This document shows positions 6,987 to 14,062 of a DNA stretch of 16,820 nucleotides, piece after piece. The notes under the pieces were generated by a model. That model had not been told where the DNA came from, ran no database searches, and saw nothing but the letters and a program-made list of their open reading frames with translations. Within the stretch, counting starts at the first letter, position 1. Every line of letters starts with the position of its first letter. Source of the DNA: an uncultured Elusimicrobium sp. (GTDB taxonomy: Bacteria; Elusimicrobiota; Elusimicrobia; Elusimicrobiales; Elusimicrobiaceae); contig CACXHA010000053.1 in NCBI GenBank assembly GCA_902767385.1, positions 1-16,820 of the forward strand, read 5' to 3'. The position numbers and the translations under genes were made by a program.

Positions 6987-8337
6987 TTTGGCTAATTTTC
7001 CACATAAAAAAGCCACCGTTTTGGGTGGTGGGAAAAGCGGACAAGCCGTAGCGCGGTTGTTGGCGGAACATGGGTGTGAGGTGCTTATTAGCGACGAAAA
7101 CACCGTTTCGTTGGCGGAGCCCTCGGCAAATATTACCTTGGAAACCGGTGGACATACCGAACAGGTGTTTTTGGCAGATTTTATTGTGAAAAGCCCGGGT
7201 ATTTTCCCAGGCAGCGCGGTGTTGTTAAAAGCGCGTGAGTTAGGGATTGCTGTGTTTAGTGAACTAGAGGTAGCATTATCGTTTGTGCCGCCGAACGTGC
7301 AAATACTTGCCGTAACCGGTACCAACGGAAAAACGACGACAACTACGTTGTTGGGAAAGATTTTAGAAAAGAAATTTTTGCGTGAAAATTTGGGGCATAC
7401 CGTAAGCGTGTGTGGCAATATCGGCAAGCCTATTTCAATGTGTGTGAACCACGTAAAAACAGGTGATGCACTGGTAATAGAAGTTTCCAGTTATCAACTA
7501 GAAGACAGTACTTACTTTCACCCGCATATTGCCGGGTTGCTTAATATTACGCCGGACCATTTGGATCACCATAGCGGTATGAAAAATTATATTGCTGCCA
7601 AAGCGTGCATTTTTAAAGACCAAACCAAACAAGATATTGCCGTATTAAATGCTGCCGATGGAGCGTGTGCACAGCTAGCGGAACAAATTAAAAGCGAGAT
7701 TTGGGCATTTTCTGCCCAACCGAAACATTGGATGAAAACCGATGTGTTTTATGACGGAGATGAGCTTATCTTTAGTGAAGGATCTCATTTGCGTCCGCCC
7801 AAGTTGCGCGGGATTCATAACATAGAAAATGCCATGGCCGCTGCTTTAATGGCGTTGCGCGCCGGAGCAACCGCGCAAGATGTGCAAGCCGCGTTTGATG
7901 ATTTTCACGCGATGGAACACCGCATTGAACTGGTAGCGGTGGTGCGTGGGGTAAGTTATATTAATGATTCAAAGGCCACCAATTTGGATTCCACCATTAC
8001 GGCCTTAAAAAGTTTTGAGAAAGAAAAAAATATTTGGCTTATTTTGGGTGGGCGCGATAAGGGCGCTTCGTACGAAGTGTTACTTCCTTACTTAAAAGAA
8101 CATTGTAGATGTGTGTTATCCATAGGGGAATGCATGGATAAAATTGAAAAGGAACTTAGAGGTGTGTTTCCGATCGTGCGTTGTACAACGCTTGAAAAAG
8201 CGGTAATGTATGGAGCACAACACGCCCAACAAGGTGATGTTGTATTGTTATCCCCGGCTTGTGCAAGCTTTGACCAGTTTAAAAGTTTTGAGCACCGCGG
8301 AGAAATATTTAAACAGCTGGTAAAAAAATTAGTATGA
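6979..8337 (+). CDS. murD: UDP-N-acetylmuramoyl-L-alanine--D-glutamate ligase
   Basis: MurD adds D-glutamate to UDP-MurNAc-L-Ala, the step before MurE. 452 aa, typical. Seen: N-terminal Rossmann loop VLGGGKSGQAVARLL (14-28), KSPGI (71-75), ATP loop VTGTNGKTT (112-120), EVSSYQLE (168-175), NITPDHLDHH (189-198), likely carbamylated lysine in AAKACIF (K208), HNIEN (280-284), NDSKATN (329-335), GGRDKG (357-362), SPACASFDQF (425-434), all MurD landmarks. The ATG lies inside the last codons of murE (8-nt overlap) and is preceded by GGGAG 6-7 nt upstream, a real Shine-Dalgarno sequence in contrast to murE. The murF and mraY genes commonly found between murE and murD are absent here. Confidence 0.97.
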   Translation: MFNLANFPHKKATVLGGGKSGQAVARLLAEHGCEVLISDENTVSLAEPSANITLETGGHTEQVFLADFIVKSPGIFPGSAVLLKARELGIAVFSELEVALSFVPPNVQILAVTGTNGKTTTTTLLGKILEKKFLRENLGHTVSVCGNIGKPISMCVNHVKTGDALVIEVSSYQLEDSTYFHPHIAGLLNITPDHLDHHSGMKNYIAAKACIFKDQTKQDIAVLNAADGACAQLAEQIKSEIWAFSAQPKHWMKTDVFYDGDELIFSEGSHLRPPKLRGIHNIENAMAAALMALRAGATAQDVQAAFDDFHAMEHRIELVAVVRGVSYINDSKATNLDSTITALKSFEKEKNIWLILGGRDKGASYEVLLPYLKEHCRCVLSIGECMDKIEKELRGVFPIVRCTTLEKAVMYGAQHAQQGDVVLLSPACASFDQFKSFEHRGEIFKQLVKKLV

Positions 8338-9011
8338 AAAAAATCATTGTACTGTTAAGCGTGTTATTTTTGACGGTTTTGGCAAACGCGCAAAATGCCT
8401 ATACCGAACATGAAATTGACGTGGGAATCCGACAGGGGGATACGTTGTTTTCTCTGTTTGTGGGGGGAGCCACCCCTATGGCTGCGAACGCTTTTAGTGT
8501 GGACCTAAACGGCACCCACGAAGAAATGAAATGGGGAAAAATGGGCGCACAATACGGGGTATCTATTTTTTACTTTGTGCACGATTTTTTGGGGGTGGGT
8601 TTAGAGGCAAGCGGCGTAAATAGCACTTATGCGCAAAAGTGGATTGGCAACAGACAATACAAAACAGCAACCGATTTGTGGAACGGGATGATATTGGGGC
8701 GAATTAACATTAATCCGTATCAGCCGGTGCGGGTGTATGTGCCGGCCGGGGTGGGCCTTACTTGGGCCCGCAACCGCTGGGAAACAAACGATGGGCAAGA
8801 ATCCCCGATAGAAAAAAGTTTATCCTATGGATATTTTGTGGGGCTTGGAATAGAAACAAACTTTAGAGGGAAGGACAAATCGGTGGGTTTGGAAGTGCGC
8901 TACAGCGGATTTGGGGCTGACTTGGATAACCGGCTAGCCAGTGCTGTCATCCATGAAAAAAATCAATTAGGGTATTTGTCCTTTTTGTTAAAACTAAATT
9001 ATCGGTTTTAA
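8334..9011 (+). CDS. Putative outer-membrane beta-barrel protein
   Basis: A 225-aa exported protein that I do not recognise at gene level. A signal peptide is clear: KK, a hydrophobic run (residues 4-16) and an ANA site, cleavage predicted after residue 19. The mature part has many short strands of alternating hydrophobic and polar residues rich in Gly and Tyr/Phe/Trp, and it ends in LSFLLKLNYRF with a terminal phenylalanine, the usual signal for insertion by the BAM complex. Size and pattern suggest a small barrel of about eight strands. Its ATG overlaps the murD stop (ATGA) with no Shine-Dalgarno sequence, so its output is probably tied to murD translation. Role unknown; context suggests envelope biogenesis. 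Confidence 0.7.
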   Translation: MKKIIVLLSVLFLTVLANAQNAYTEHEIDVGIRQGDTLFSLFVGGATPMAANAFSVDLNGTHEEMKWGKMGAQYGVSIFYFVHDFLGVGLEASGVNSTYAQKWIGNRQYKTATDLWNGMILGRININPYQPVRVYVPAGVGLTWARNRWETNDGQESPIEKSLSYGYFVGLGIETNFRGKDKSVGLEVRYSGFGADLDNRLASAVIHEKNQLGYLSFLLKLNYRF

Positions 9012-9029
9012 GAATTTTTTAGATAAAGG

Positions 9030-9060
9030 CAACCCCGCTTATGCGGGGTTGTTTAGTTTT
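9030..9060 (+). terminator. Intrinsic terminator of the murE-murD operon, overlapping the tlyA 3' end
   Basis: Perfect 9-bp stem CAACCCCGC (9030-9038) and GCGGGGTTG (9043-9051) with loop TTAT, followed by TTTAGTTTT. The right arm and loop are also the last codons and stop of tlyA on the other strand (stop complement at 9039-9041, in the loop). On the minus strand the tail is CCTTTATCT, a poor T tract, so it mainly serves the plus strand. Confidence 0.88.
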
Positions 9061-9800
9061 ACATGCCACAAAAATTCCGTATTACCATGCGTTCCCTTTA
9101 TGGGAGACTCAATTACTTCGCCGGCGGTAGCATTAAATTTTTGGCGTAGGTTTTCTTCAAAAAAATCTTGGACCCGTTTAATAGCCAGCAGGCGGTTTTC
9201 GTCGGTTTTTACAATGCCGTGCGGCACTTGTTTGGGGGTCAGCTCAAACTGCGGCTTAATTAAAAAAACAATTTCAGCGGGCGCAGCCATTACCTTAAAC
9301 AGCGGCTCCATAATCATCGTGAGCGAAATAAAAGAAACGTCTACTGCGGCAAACTGCGGGGATGTGTCAAACAAATCGGGTGTCATGTAACGAGCGTTGG
9401 TTTCCGGTTTAAAAATGAAATTTTTATAGCGGCGCATTTCGTCCGCCAGTTGCCCTTTGCCGACGTCCACGCCATAGACGGTTTTGGCCCCGGCTTGCAT
9501 CATACAATCACTAAATCCGCCGGTGGCAACGCCAATGTCCACACAGGTTTTATCTTTTAAATCAATGTTCCAATGAGTTAAAGCGTGCGCCAGTTTTAGG
9601 CCTCCGCGCGAAACATACGGACAAGATTTTTCTTTGAGCGTGATTTGGTCTTCGGGTAAGATATTACGGTCCGCGCGGGTTTCCACTTGGTTATTTACAA
9701 GCACTTCCCCCGCCATAATGGACGCCTGCGCGCGGTTGCGGCTGTTAAAAAAGCCTTGTTCCACCAACGCGTTGTCCAGACGGAGTTTATTCTTCGCCAT
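9039..9800 (-). CDS. tlyA: TlyA family rRNA (cytidine-2'-O)-methyltransferase
   Basis: TlyA proteins 2'-O-methylate cytidines in 16S and/or 23S rRNA; in mycobacteria this sets capreomycin sensitivity. The protein (253 aa) has an N-terminal S4 RNA-binding domain (RLDNALVEQGFFNSR, then AGEVLVNN) and an FtsJ/RrmJ-type SAM domain with SRGGLKLAHAL, the SAM loop CVDIGVATGGFSDCMM, VYGVDVGKGQLA, AAVDVSFISL and FLIKPQFE. The open frame reaches an ATG at 9842, but the start at 9800 is chosen because GAGGAA lies just upstream and the added 14 residues look unlike the family. It overlaps the end of xseB by 14 nt. Last gene of its operon; its stop lies in the loop of an opposing terminator. Confidence 0.95.
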   Translation of the reverse strand: MAKNKLRLDNALVEQGFFNSRNRAQASIMAGEVLVNNQVETRADRNILPEDQITLKEKSCPYVSRGGLKLAHALTHWNIDLKDKTCVDIGVATGGFSDCMMQAGAKTVYGVDVGKGQLADEMRRYKNFIFKPETNARYMTPDLFDTSPQFAAVDVSFISLTMIMEPLFKVMAAPAEIVFLIKPQFELTPKQVPHGIVKTDENRLLAIKRVQDFFEENLRQKFNATAGEVIESPIKGTHGNTEFLWHVKLNNPA

Positions 9801-10035
9801 TGTCTTCCTCGGCAAGGTCCGTATCAAAAGGCGTGGCAACAAGTTGTGCGCCTTTCTTTTTGAGTTCTTGTACCTTAAATTTAACCGTTTCTAATTTCTG
9901 GGACAAGTCTTTAGATAGCGTGATGCCTTCTTCAAAGAGTTTTACCGAAGAATCTAAATCGGTTTGTTCGGCTTCCAGTTTTTCAACAATTTCTTCCAAC
10001 CGGGCCAGTTGTTTTTCAAAGGTTATTTTGGGCAT
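9787..10035 (-). CDS. xseB: Exodeoxyribonuclease VII small subunit
   Basis: XseB forms the helical regulatory partner of XseA; the complex degrades single-stranded DNA into oligonucleotides. 82 aa, matching the family. It shows the signature FEKQLARLEEIVEKLE (residues 6-21), SSVKLFEEGITLSKD, and a second helix QKLETVKFKVQELKKK, followed by an acidic tail. The start is fixed by GGAGGT (minus, 10050-10045), 9 nt upstream. It begins 2 nt after the xseA stop and overlaps tlyA by 14 nt; the xseA-xseB-tlyA order is also found in Gram-positive genomes. Confidence 0.95.
   Translation of the reverse strand: MPKITFEKQLARLEEIVEKLEAEQTDLDSSVKLFEEGITLSKDLSQKLETVKFKVQELKKKGAQLVATPFDTDLAEEDNGEE
9805..9810 (-). 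promoter_or_regulatory. Ribosome binding site fixing the tlyA start
   Basis: GAGGAA on the minus strand, 4 nt before the ATG at 9800 (6 nt from GAGG), lying within the xseB coding end. No comparable sequence precedes the alternative ATG at 9842. Confidence 0.7.
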
Positions 10036-10037
10036 AT

Positions 10038-11243
10038 TTATTTGACCTCCGTATGAATCATACCGTCTTGTACTTGTACGTAAATGGTTTCGCCGGGTTT
10101 TGTTTGTGCGGTGTGGCTGACAACGGTGCCGTCCTGCTTGCGCGTAATGCTATATCCGCGCTTTAAAACCGCTTGCGGACCCAGCGCACGCAATTTTTGG
10201 CGGGCCACGTTAAAGCGGTGTGAAAAATCGGTTAGTTTGTTGGCCCAGGCGTTTTCCAACCGCAAGGAAAATTCGTCTAGTTGTTGTTCTTTATCTTGGG
10301 TTAATATTTCCGGATTTTTAAAAGCGCGCGAATTGACGGCTAAATCAAAGCGGCGTTTAAAGCGTTCATAAAATAGCGACACCGCTTGAAGCATACGCTT
10401 TTGCAAATTGGCAATTTGCTCGGCGGTATTTTGGGAATTTTGCACCACCAGTTCCGCCGCGGCAGAAGGAGTAGGGGCGCGTAAATCGGCCACAAAGTCG
10501 GCAATGGTAAAATCAACCTCGTGCCCGACGCAAGAAATAACCGGAATTTTGCTTTTAAAAATAGCGCGGGCCACTATTTCTTCGTTAAAGGCCCACAAAT
10601 CTTCCATACTTCCGCCGCCACGGCCCACGAGTAAAACGTCTAAAGTAGGGGTAAACTGGTTTAAATCTTCTATCGCTTGTGCAATTTGCGGGGCCGCTTT
10701 GTCCCCTTGTACCAAAACAGGCGCAATAAATACTTCCAAGTGTGGATTGCGGCGTTTTAACACCGATAAAATATCGCGTACTGCGGCCCCGGTGGGCGAA
10801 GTAACTACGCCAATACGTTGGGGGTAAGCGGGAATTTCTTTTTTGTGCTGCTGCGCAAAAAGGCCTTCCTCTTCTAGTTTCTTTTTAAGTTTTTCAAATT
10901 CTAAATAGAGATTGCCCTTTGAAAGAGCTTCCACTTTTTTAACCACAATTTGATACTTGCCGGACTTGGCATATACGTCTAAACTGCCCCACACGCGCAC
11001 TTGCACGCCGTCTTGAAGTTCTAACGAATATTTACGCGCATCCCACTTGAACATGACGGCGGCTAAAAGGGATTCGCGGTCCTTTAGGTTGAAATAGAGG
11101 TGCCCGTTGGCAGATTCGCTTAAGTTACTGACTTCGCCTTCCACAAAAATATCGCGAAACACACCGCCCATCATTTGCTTGACGGCAAGCGTGAGGGCGG
11201 TAACGGTAAAAACTTGACCTCTAAACGGGGCTTCGGGCTCCAT
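10038..11243 (-). CDS. xseA: Exodeoxyribonuclease VII large subunit
   Basis: Catalytic subunit of exonuclease VII. At 401 aa it is somewhat shorter than E. coli XseA (about 456), mostly in the C-terminal coiled-coil part. Seen: N-terminal OB-fold (about 10-105: FTVTALTLAVKQ, FVEGEVSNL, GHLYFNLKD), nuclease domain with RIGVVTSPTGAAVRDIL (143-159), VLLVGRGGGSMEDLWAFNEE (203-222), CVGHEVDFTIADFVADLRA (238-256) and TPSAAAE, a coiled-coil (about 268-350) and the C-terminal segment LKRGYSITR. Start at 11243 supported by AAGGAGAG (minus, 11254-11247); the rarA stop is immediately adjacent with no gap. Confidence 0.97.
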   Translation of the reverse strand: MEPEAPFRGQVFTVTALTLAVKQMMGGVFRDIFVEGEVSNLSESANGHLYFNLKDRESLLAAVMFKWDARKYSLELQDGVQVRVWGSLDVYAKSGKYQIVVKKVEALSKGNLYLEFEKLKKKLEEEGLFAQQHKKEIPAYPQRIGVVTSPTGAAVRDILSVLKRRNPHLEVFIAPVLVQGDKAAPQIAQAIEDLNQFTPTLDVLLVGRGGGSMEDLWAFNEEIVARAIFKSKIPVISCVGHEVDFTIADFVADLRAPTPSAAAELVVQNSQNTAEQIANLQKRMLQAVSLFYERFKRRFDLAVNSRAFKNPEILTQDKEQQLDEFSLRLENAWANKLTDFSHRFNVARQKLRALGPQAVLKRGYSITRKQDGTVVSHTAQTKPGETIYVQVQDGMIHTEVK

Positions 11244-12488
11244 TTACTCTCCTTTGAGTTCTTTGAGCTTTTGGATAAGCGCGGCTTCACGCCCGAGGGT
11301 GCCTGGCTCAAAGAATTTGACCGGGTCGGGCATGTAGAGTTGTTTGACGTAGTGATTTTTAAAATCGTGTGCGTATTTGTAGCCGCGGTTTTTGCCACCG
11401 CTGCGTAAGTGGTCCGGCACCGGGCGGTAGCGTCCTTCGCGCACTTCTTGCAGGGCCTTATCTACGGCCAGGTACGCGGAATTACTTTTGGGGCAACAGG
11501 ATACATAAATAGCTGCGTGCGCTAGCGGGATACGAATTTCCGGCATGCCTAGTTCTTCGGCGGCGGCAAAGGCGGCTTGGGCAATCATAATGGCGTAAGG
11601 TTCCGCGAGGCCGACGTCTTCACACGCGCAGATTAAAATGCGCCGGGCAATAAAGCGAGGATCTTCGCCGCTTTCCAACATGCGGGCCAGCCAATAGACG
11701 GCGGCATCAGGGTCGCTGCCGCGCATAGATTTAATAAAGGCGGAAATAATATCGTAATGGTCGTCGCCTTTTTTATCGTAGCGCAAGTGGCGTTTTTGGA
11801 TACACTCCTGCGCGATTTTGAGCGTGATGTGTTTTTTGCCTTTTTTATCGGGCGCGGTAGTTACAAACGCCAGTTCTGCGGCGTTTAACATTTTGCGGCT
11901 GTCGCCGTTGGCTTGCGTGATAAAAAATTCGGCCGCTTCTTTGTCAATTTTGGCGTTTTCGGTCTCAGCGGCGCGGGTTAAAATTTTAAGTAAATCATTG
12001 TCGCCCAGCGGCTTAAATTCAAAGACCGAAAAGCGCGAGAGTAAAGCGTTGTTGATGTAGAAATACGGGTTTTCCGTCGTAATGCCGATTAAAATAATAT
12101 CTCCGCGCTCTACGGAGGGCAAAAGGACATCTTGCTGAGTTTTGTTAAAGTGATGAATTTCGTCCAAAATAACCAGGGTGCGGCGCTCGTCAAACGACGG
12201 AGTAATAGCGCGCTCTTTAGCTTCGGTCAGTACTTTTTTAAGGTCCGCTACGCCGGCGGCCGCGGCGTTAAGTTCTACGGTATAGGATTGCGTGCGCGAA
12301 GCGATATAGCGTGCCGTAGCGGTTTTGCCGCAACCGGGCGGGCCGAAAAAGACGGCCGATTTAATCATATCAGCCTCTAACAAGCGGCGCAACATCTTGC
12401 CCGGCCCCAGTAAGTGGGGTTGGCCTGCAAAATCTTCCAGTTTTTTAGGCGCTTGGCGCGCGGCAAGAGGCATTATTTCGTCGATCAT
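11244..12488 (-). CDS. rarA: Replication-associated recombination protein A (AAA+ ATPase, MgsA/RarA)
   Basis: RarA is a clamp-loader-related AAA+ ATPase that acts at stalled forks and is the bacterial counterpart of Mgs1/WRNIP1. 414 aa (E. coli 447). Seen: N-terminal PLAARQAPKKLEDFAGQPHLLG (7-28), Walker A GPPGCGKT (49-56), Walker B VILDEIHHFNKTQQD (106-120), sensor GITTENP (135-141), arginine-finger region ALLSRFSV (148-155), and C-terminal tetramerisation part with KSMRGSDPDAAVYWLARM, DPRFIARR, CPKSNSAYLA and GYKYAHD. The ATG at 12488 overlaps the stop of the upstream gene (ATGA). An internal ATG at residue 6 is possible; neither has a strong Shine-Dalgarno sequence. Confidence 0.96.
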   Translation of the reverse strand: MIDEIMPLAARQAPKKLEDFAGQPHLLGPGKMLRRLLEADMIKSAVFFGPPGCGKTATARYIASRTQSYTVELNAAAAGVADLKKVLTEAKERAITPSFDERRTLVILDEIHHFNKTQQDVLLPSVERGDIILIGITTENPYFYINNALLSRFSVFEFKPLGDNDLLKILTRAAETENAKIDKEAAEFFITQANGDSRKMLNAAELAFVTTAPDKKGKKHITLKIAQECIQKRHLRYDKKGDDHYDIISAFIKSMRGSDPDAAVYWLARMLESGEDPRFIARRILICACEDVGLAEPYAIMIAQAAFAAAEELGMPEIRIPLAHAAIYVSCCPKSNSAYLAVDKALQEVREGRYRPVPDHLRSGGKNRGYKYAHDFKNHYVKQLYMPDPVKFFEPGTLGREAALIQKLKELKGE

Positions 12489-12775
12489 TTGAGTTCTTGG
12501 GCAGATTTTAATTTCAAAATCAGTTCGTCCATGCGGTTGAGTTCTTCTTGGCGTTTACCGCCCTCATTTTGGCTTTTTAAGTACGCCTCTGCGGCAAAGT
12601 GTAATGCGGCGTGAAGCGCTTGTTTTAAGGTGTCAATTTCGCCGTCCATTTGGACTTGCAACATGTAGGCTTCCACCTGGGAGGCCAGTTCGGTCAGCTC
12701 CATCCCGCCCAGACCGGAGTTTTCTACCTCTAAAGGGATACGTTTAATTTCTACTTGGACGATGTCTTTTGCCAT
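12485..12775 (-). CDS. zapA: ZapA-like cell division protein
   Basis: ZapA binds and bundles FtsZ filaments at the division ring. The 96-aa protein has the family architecture: an N-terminal beta segment (VQVEIKRIPLEV, residues 6-17), a helix with LTELASQVEAYMLQVQ, then TLKQALHAALHFAAEAYLK resembling the family's LAALN-A-EL helix, and a C-terminal coiled-coil (about 68-96). Sequence conservation is weak, so a generic small coiled-coil is possible. Support comes from context: it is divergent from pheS-pheT and a ZapB-like gene, and in other bacteria zapA often lies next to pheT. First gene of the rarA-xseA-xseB-tlyA operon. Confidence 0.6.
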   Translation of the reverse strand: MAKDIVQVEIKRIPLEVENSGLGGMELTELASQVEAYMLQVQMDGEIDTLKQALHAALHFAAEAYLKSQNEGGKRQEELNRMDELILKLKSAQELK

Positions 12776-12784
12776 ATATAACCC

Positions 12785-12790
12785 ATTCTA
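12785..12790 (-). promoter_or_regulatory. -10 element of the zapA-rarA-xseAB-tlyA operon
   Basis: TAGAAT on the minus strand (12790-12785) begins 15 nt before the zapA ATG, with 9 nt between, so the leader would be only about 2-3 nt. There is no Shine-Dalgarno sequence in between. A second, longer transcript is possible because an AAGGAGG lies further upstream (12846-12840). Confidence 0.4.
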
Positions 12791-12845
12791 CATTTTTTTT
12801 GTATTTTCTTCCTAATTTTGTGCATTTCGTTGTTGCGAGCCTCCT

Positions 12846-12881
12846 TACGTACTTGCGGCCCGTTGGGCCGCTTAGTACGTA
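12846..12881. repeat. Imperfect inverted repeat / hairpin in divergent intergenic region
   Basis: TACGTACT (12846-12853) pairs with AGTACGTA (12874-12881), and GCGGCCC (12855-12861) with GGGCCGC (12865-12871), separated by a T versus TT bulge and closed by a GTT loop: 15 bp in total. It is not followed by a T tract on either strand, and a terminator is not needed between divergent genes. The right arm also pairs with 12885-12889 (ACGTA-CGC-TACGT), an alternative small hairpin. Confidence 0.75.
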
Positions 12882-12969
12882 CGCTACGTCGGCATGCGCC
12901 TAGAACTGCGCAAAACTAGTTTGAAACTACCGCGTGCTGATTAAATAGTGATTTGGTTTAGGTAAGGAT

Positions 12970-12996
12970 ATTCCGCACGCGTTACGCGTGCGGAAT
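12970..12996. promoter_or_regulatory. 27-bp palindrome abutting the pheS promoter, candidate operator
   Basis: ATTCCGCACGCGT (12970-12982) and ACGCGTGCGGAAT (12984-12996) are exact complements around a single central T. The centre contains two ACGCGT sequences separated by T. The right arm ends 4 nt before the pheS -10 hexamer, so the element covers the -35 and spacer region. With no T tract it does not look like a terminator. A dimeric regulator site is the simplest reading; a genome-wide repeat is the alternative. Confidence 0.6.
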
Positions 12997-13000
12997 TTAC

Positions 13001-13006
13001 TATAAT
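13001..13006 (+). promoter_or_regulatory. -10 element of pheST, leaderless geometry
   Basis: Perfect TATAAT starting 12 nt before the pheS ATG (13013), no Shine-Dalgarno sequence. The likely -35 position (about 12978-12983) falls at the centre of the 27-bp palindrome and does not match TTGACA. No T-box or attenuator-like leader can exist on a transcript starting here. Confidence 0.6.
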
Positions 13007-13012
13007 AATATT

Positions 13013-14053
13013 ATGACTATTTTAGAATTTAAAAACGCGTGTGAAACCCTCGCGCAAGAATACAAAACCAAAATTAGTGCCGCTACTTCCGCCGCCGAAG
13101 TGGAAGAGTTGCGTGTAGCGGCCCTGGGCCGCAAAGGCGCACTTACCGAACTGTTAAAGGGGCTGAAAGATTTTTCCATAGAAGATAAAAAACAAGCCGG
13201 CCCCATGGGCAATGCCCTTAAAGCCGAACTGACGGACGTATTAGATGAAAAAGCACAATTTTTTGTTGTCAAAGAAATTAACGACGAACTAAGTAAAACA
13301 AATATTGATTTAACCTTGCCCGGTTACCCGGTAGCTTGCGGTCACAAGCACCCGCTGTCGGTGGCGCAAGATCGTATGACCACCATTTTGGCTCGCTTGG
13401 GGTTTGAGTGGGCCGAAGGACCCTGGGTGGAAGATGAAAAGCATAATTTTGATTTGTTAAATGTACCCTTGCACCACCCGGCGCGCGACGCACAGGATAC
13501 TTTTTTTGTGGATACTAAAGCACCGCTGGTGCTGCGTTCCCATACTTCCAATGTGCAAAGCCGGTATATGGAAAAACACAAACCGCCGCTGCGCATTATG
13601 GCGCCGGGGCGTGTGTTTAGAAACGATAGTTTAGATGCTACCCACAGCCCGGTGTTCCACCAAATTGAGGGGCTCTATGTGGATAAAAATGTCAGCCTGG
13701 CTGACCTTAAAAGTGATTTAACCGCTTTTATGAAAGGGCTGTTTGGCGATAAGGCCGAAATCCGTTTCCGCCCGTCGTTCTTCCCGTTTACCGAGCCTAG
13801 CGTAGAAGTGGACGTGAAATGTGTTTTCTGCCAGGGCAAAGGGTGTAATGTGTGCAAACAAAACGGTTGGATTGAAATGTTAGGGGCCGGCGTAGTGCAC
13901 CCCAACGTGCTTAAAAATTGCGGCATTGACCCTAACGAGTTTAGCGGCTATGCGTTTGGTATGGGCGTGGAACGCTTGGCCATGATGATGCTAAACATTA
14001 AAGATATTCGCGCATTTTATGAAAATGACGTGCGCTTGCTAAAACAATTTTAG
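13013..14053 (+). CDS. pheS: Phenylalanyl-tRNA synthetase alpha subunit
   Basis: Catalytic subunit of the (alpha-beta)2 enzyme that charges tRNA-Phe. 346 aa, near the usual 330-350. N-terminal coiled-coil (about 1-90) that contacts tRNA, then class II core: motif 2 region MAPGRVFRNDSLDATHSPVFHQIEG (196-220), FRPSFFPFTEPSVEVDV (252-268), and motif 3 FGMGVERLAMM (315-325). A314 in GYAFGMG matches the E. coli Ala294 that shapes the Phe pocket. Four cysteines (270, 273, 278, 281) form a CxxC-x4-CxxC cluster, present in many bacterial PheS proteins and a possible metal site. Followed 9 nt later by pheT. Confidence 0.98.
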   Translation: MTILEFKNACETLAQEYKTKISAATSAAEVEELRVAALGRKGALTELLKGLKDFSIEDKKQAGPMGNALKAELTDVLDEKAQFFVVKEINDELSKTNIDLTLPGYPVACGHKHPLSVAQDRMTTILARLGFEWAEGPWVEDEKHNFDLLNVPLHHPARDAQDTFFVDTKAPLVLRSHTSNVQSRYMEKHKPPLRIMAPGRVFRNDSLDATHSPVFHQIEGLYVDKNVSLADLKSDLTAFMKGLFGDKAEIRFRPSFFPFTEPSVEVDVKCVFCQGKGCNVCKQNGWIEMLGAGVVHPNVLKNCGIDPNEFSGYAFGMGVERLAMMMLNIKDIRAFYENDVRLLKQF

Positions 14054-14062
14054 GGAGAGTGT

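Noticed and set aside
9801..9842. Upstream ATG extending TlyA by 14 residues
   Set aside because: No ribosome binding site, deep overlap with xseB, and family proteins begin near the S4 domain; the ATG at 9800 has GAGGAA.
12751..12846. Possible 24-codon lysine-rich small ORF on the minus strand (ATG at 12825) behind an AAGGAGG at 12846-12840
   Set aside because: The Shine-Dalgarno to ATG spacing is 14 nt, too long, the ORF overlaps the zapA start in another frame and has no recognisable product. The AAGGAGG is noted in case a longer leader exists.
12776..13012. T-box or phenylalanine attenuator upstream of pheS
   Set aside because: No Phe-rich leader peptide, no T-box sequence and no terminator with T tract; TATAAT lies 12 nt before the ATG.
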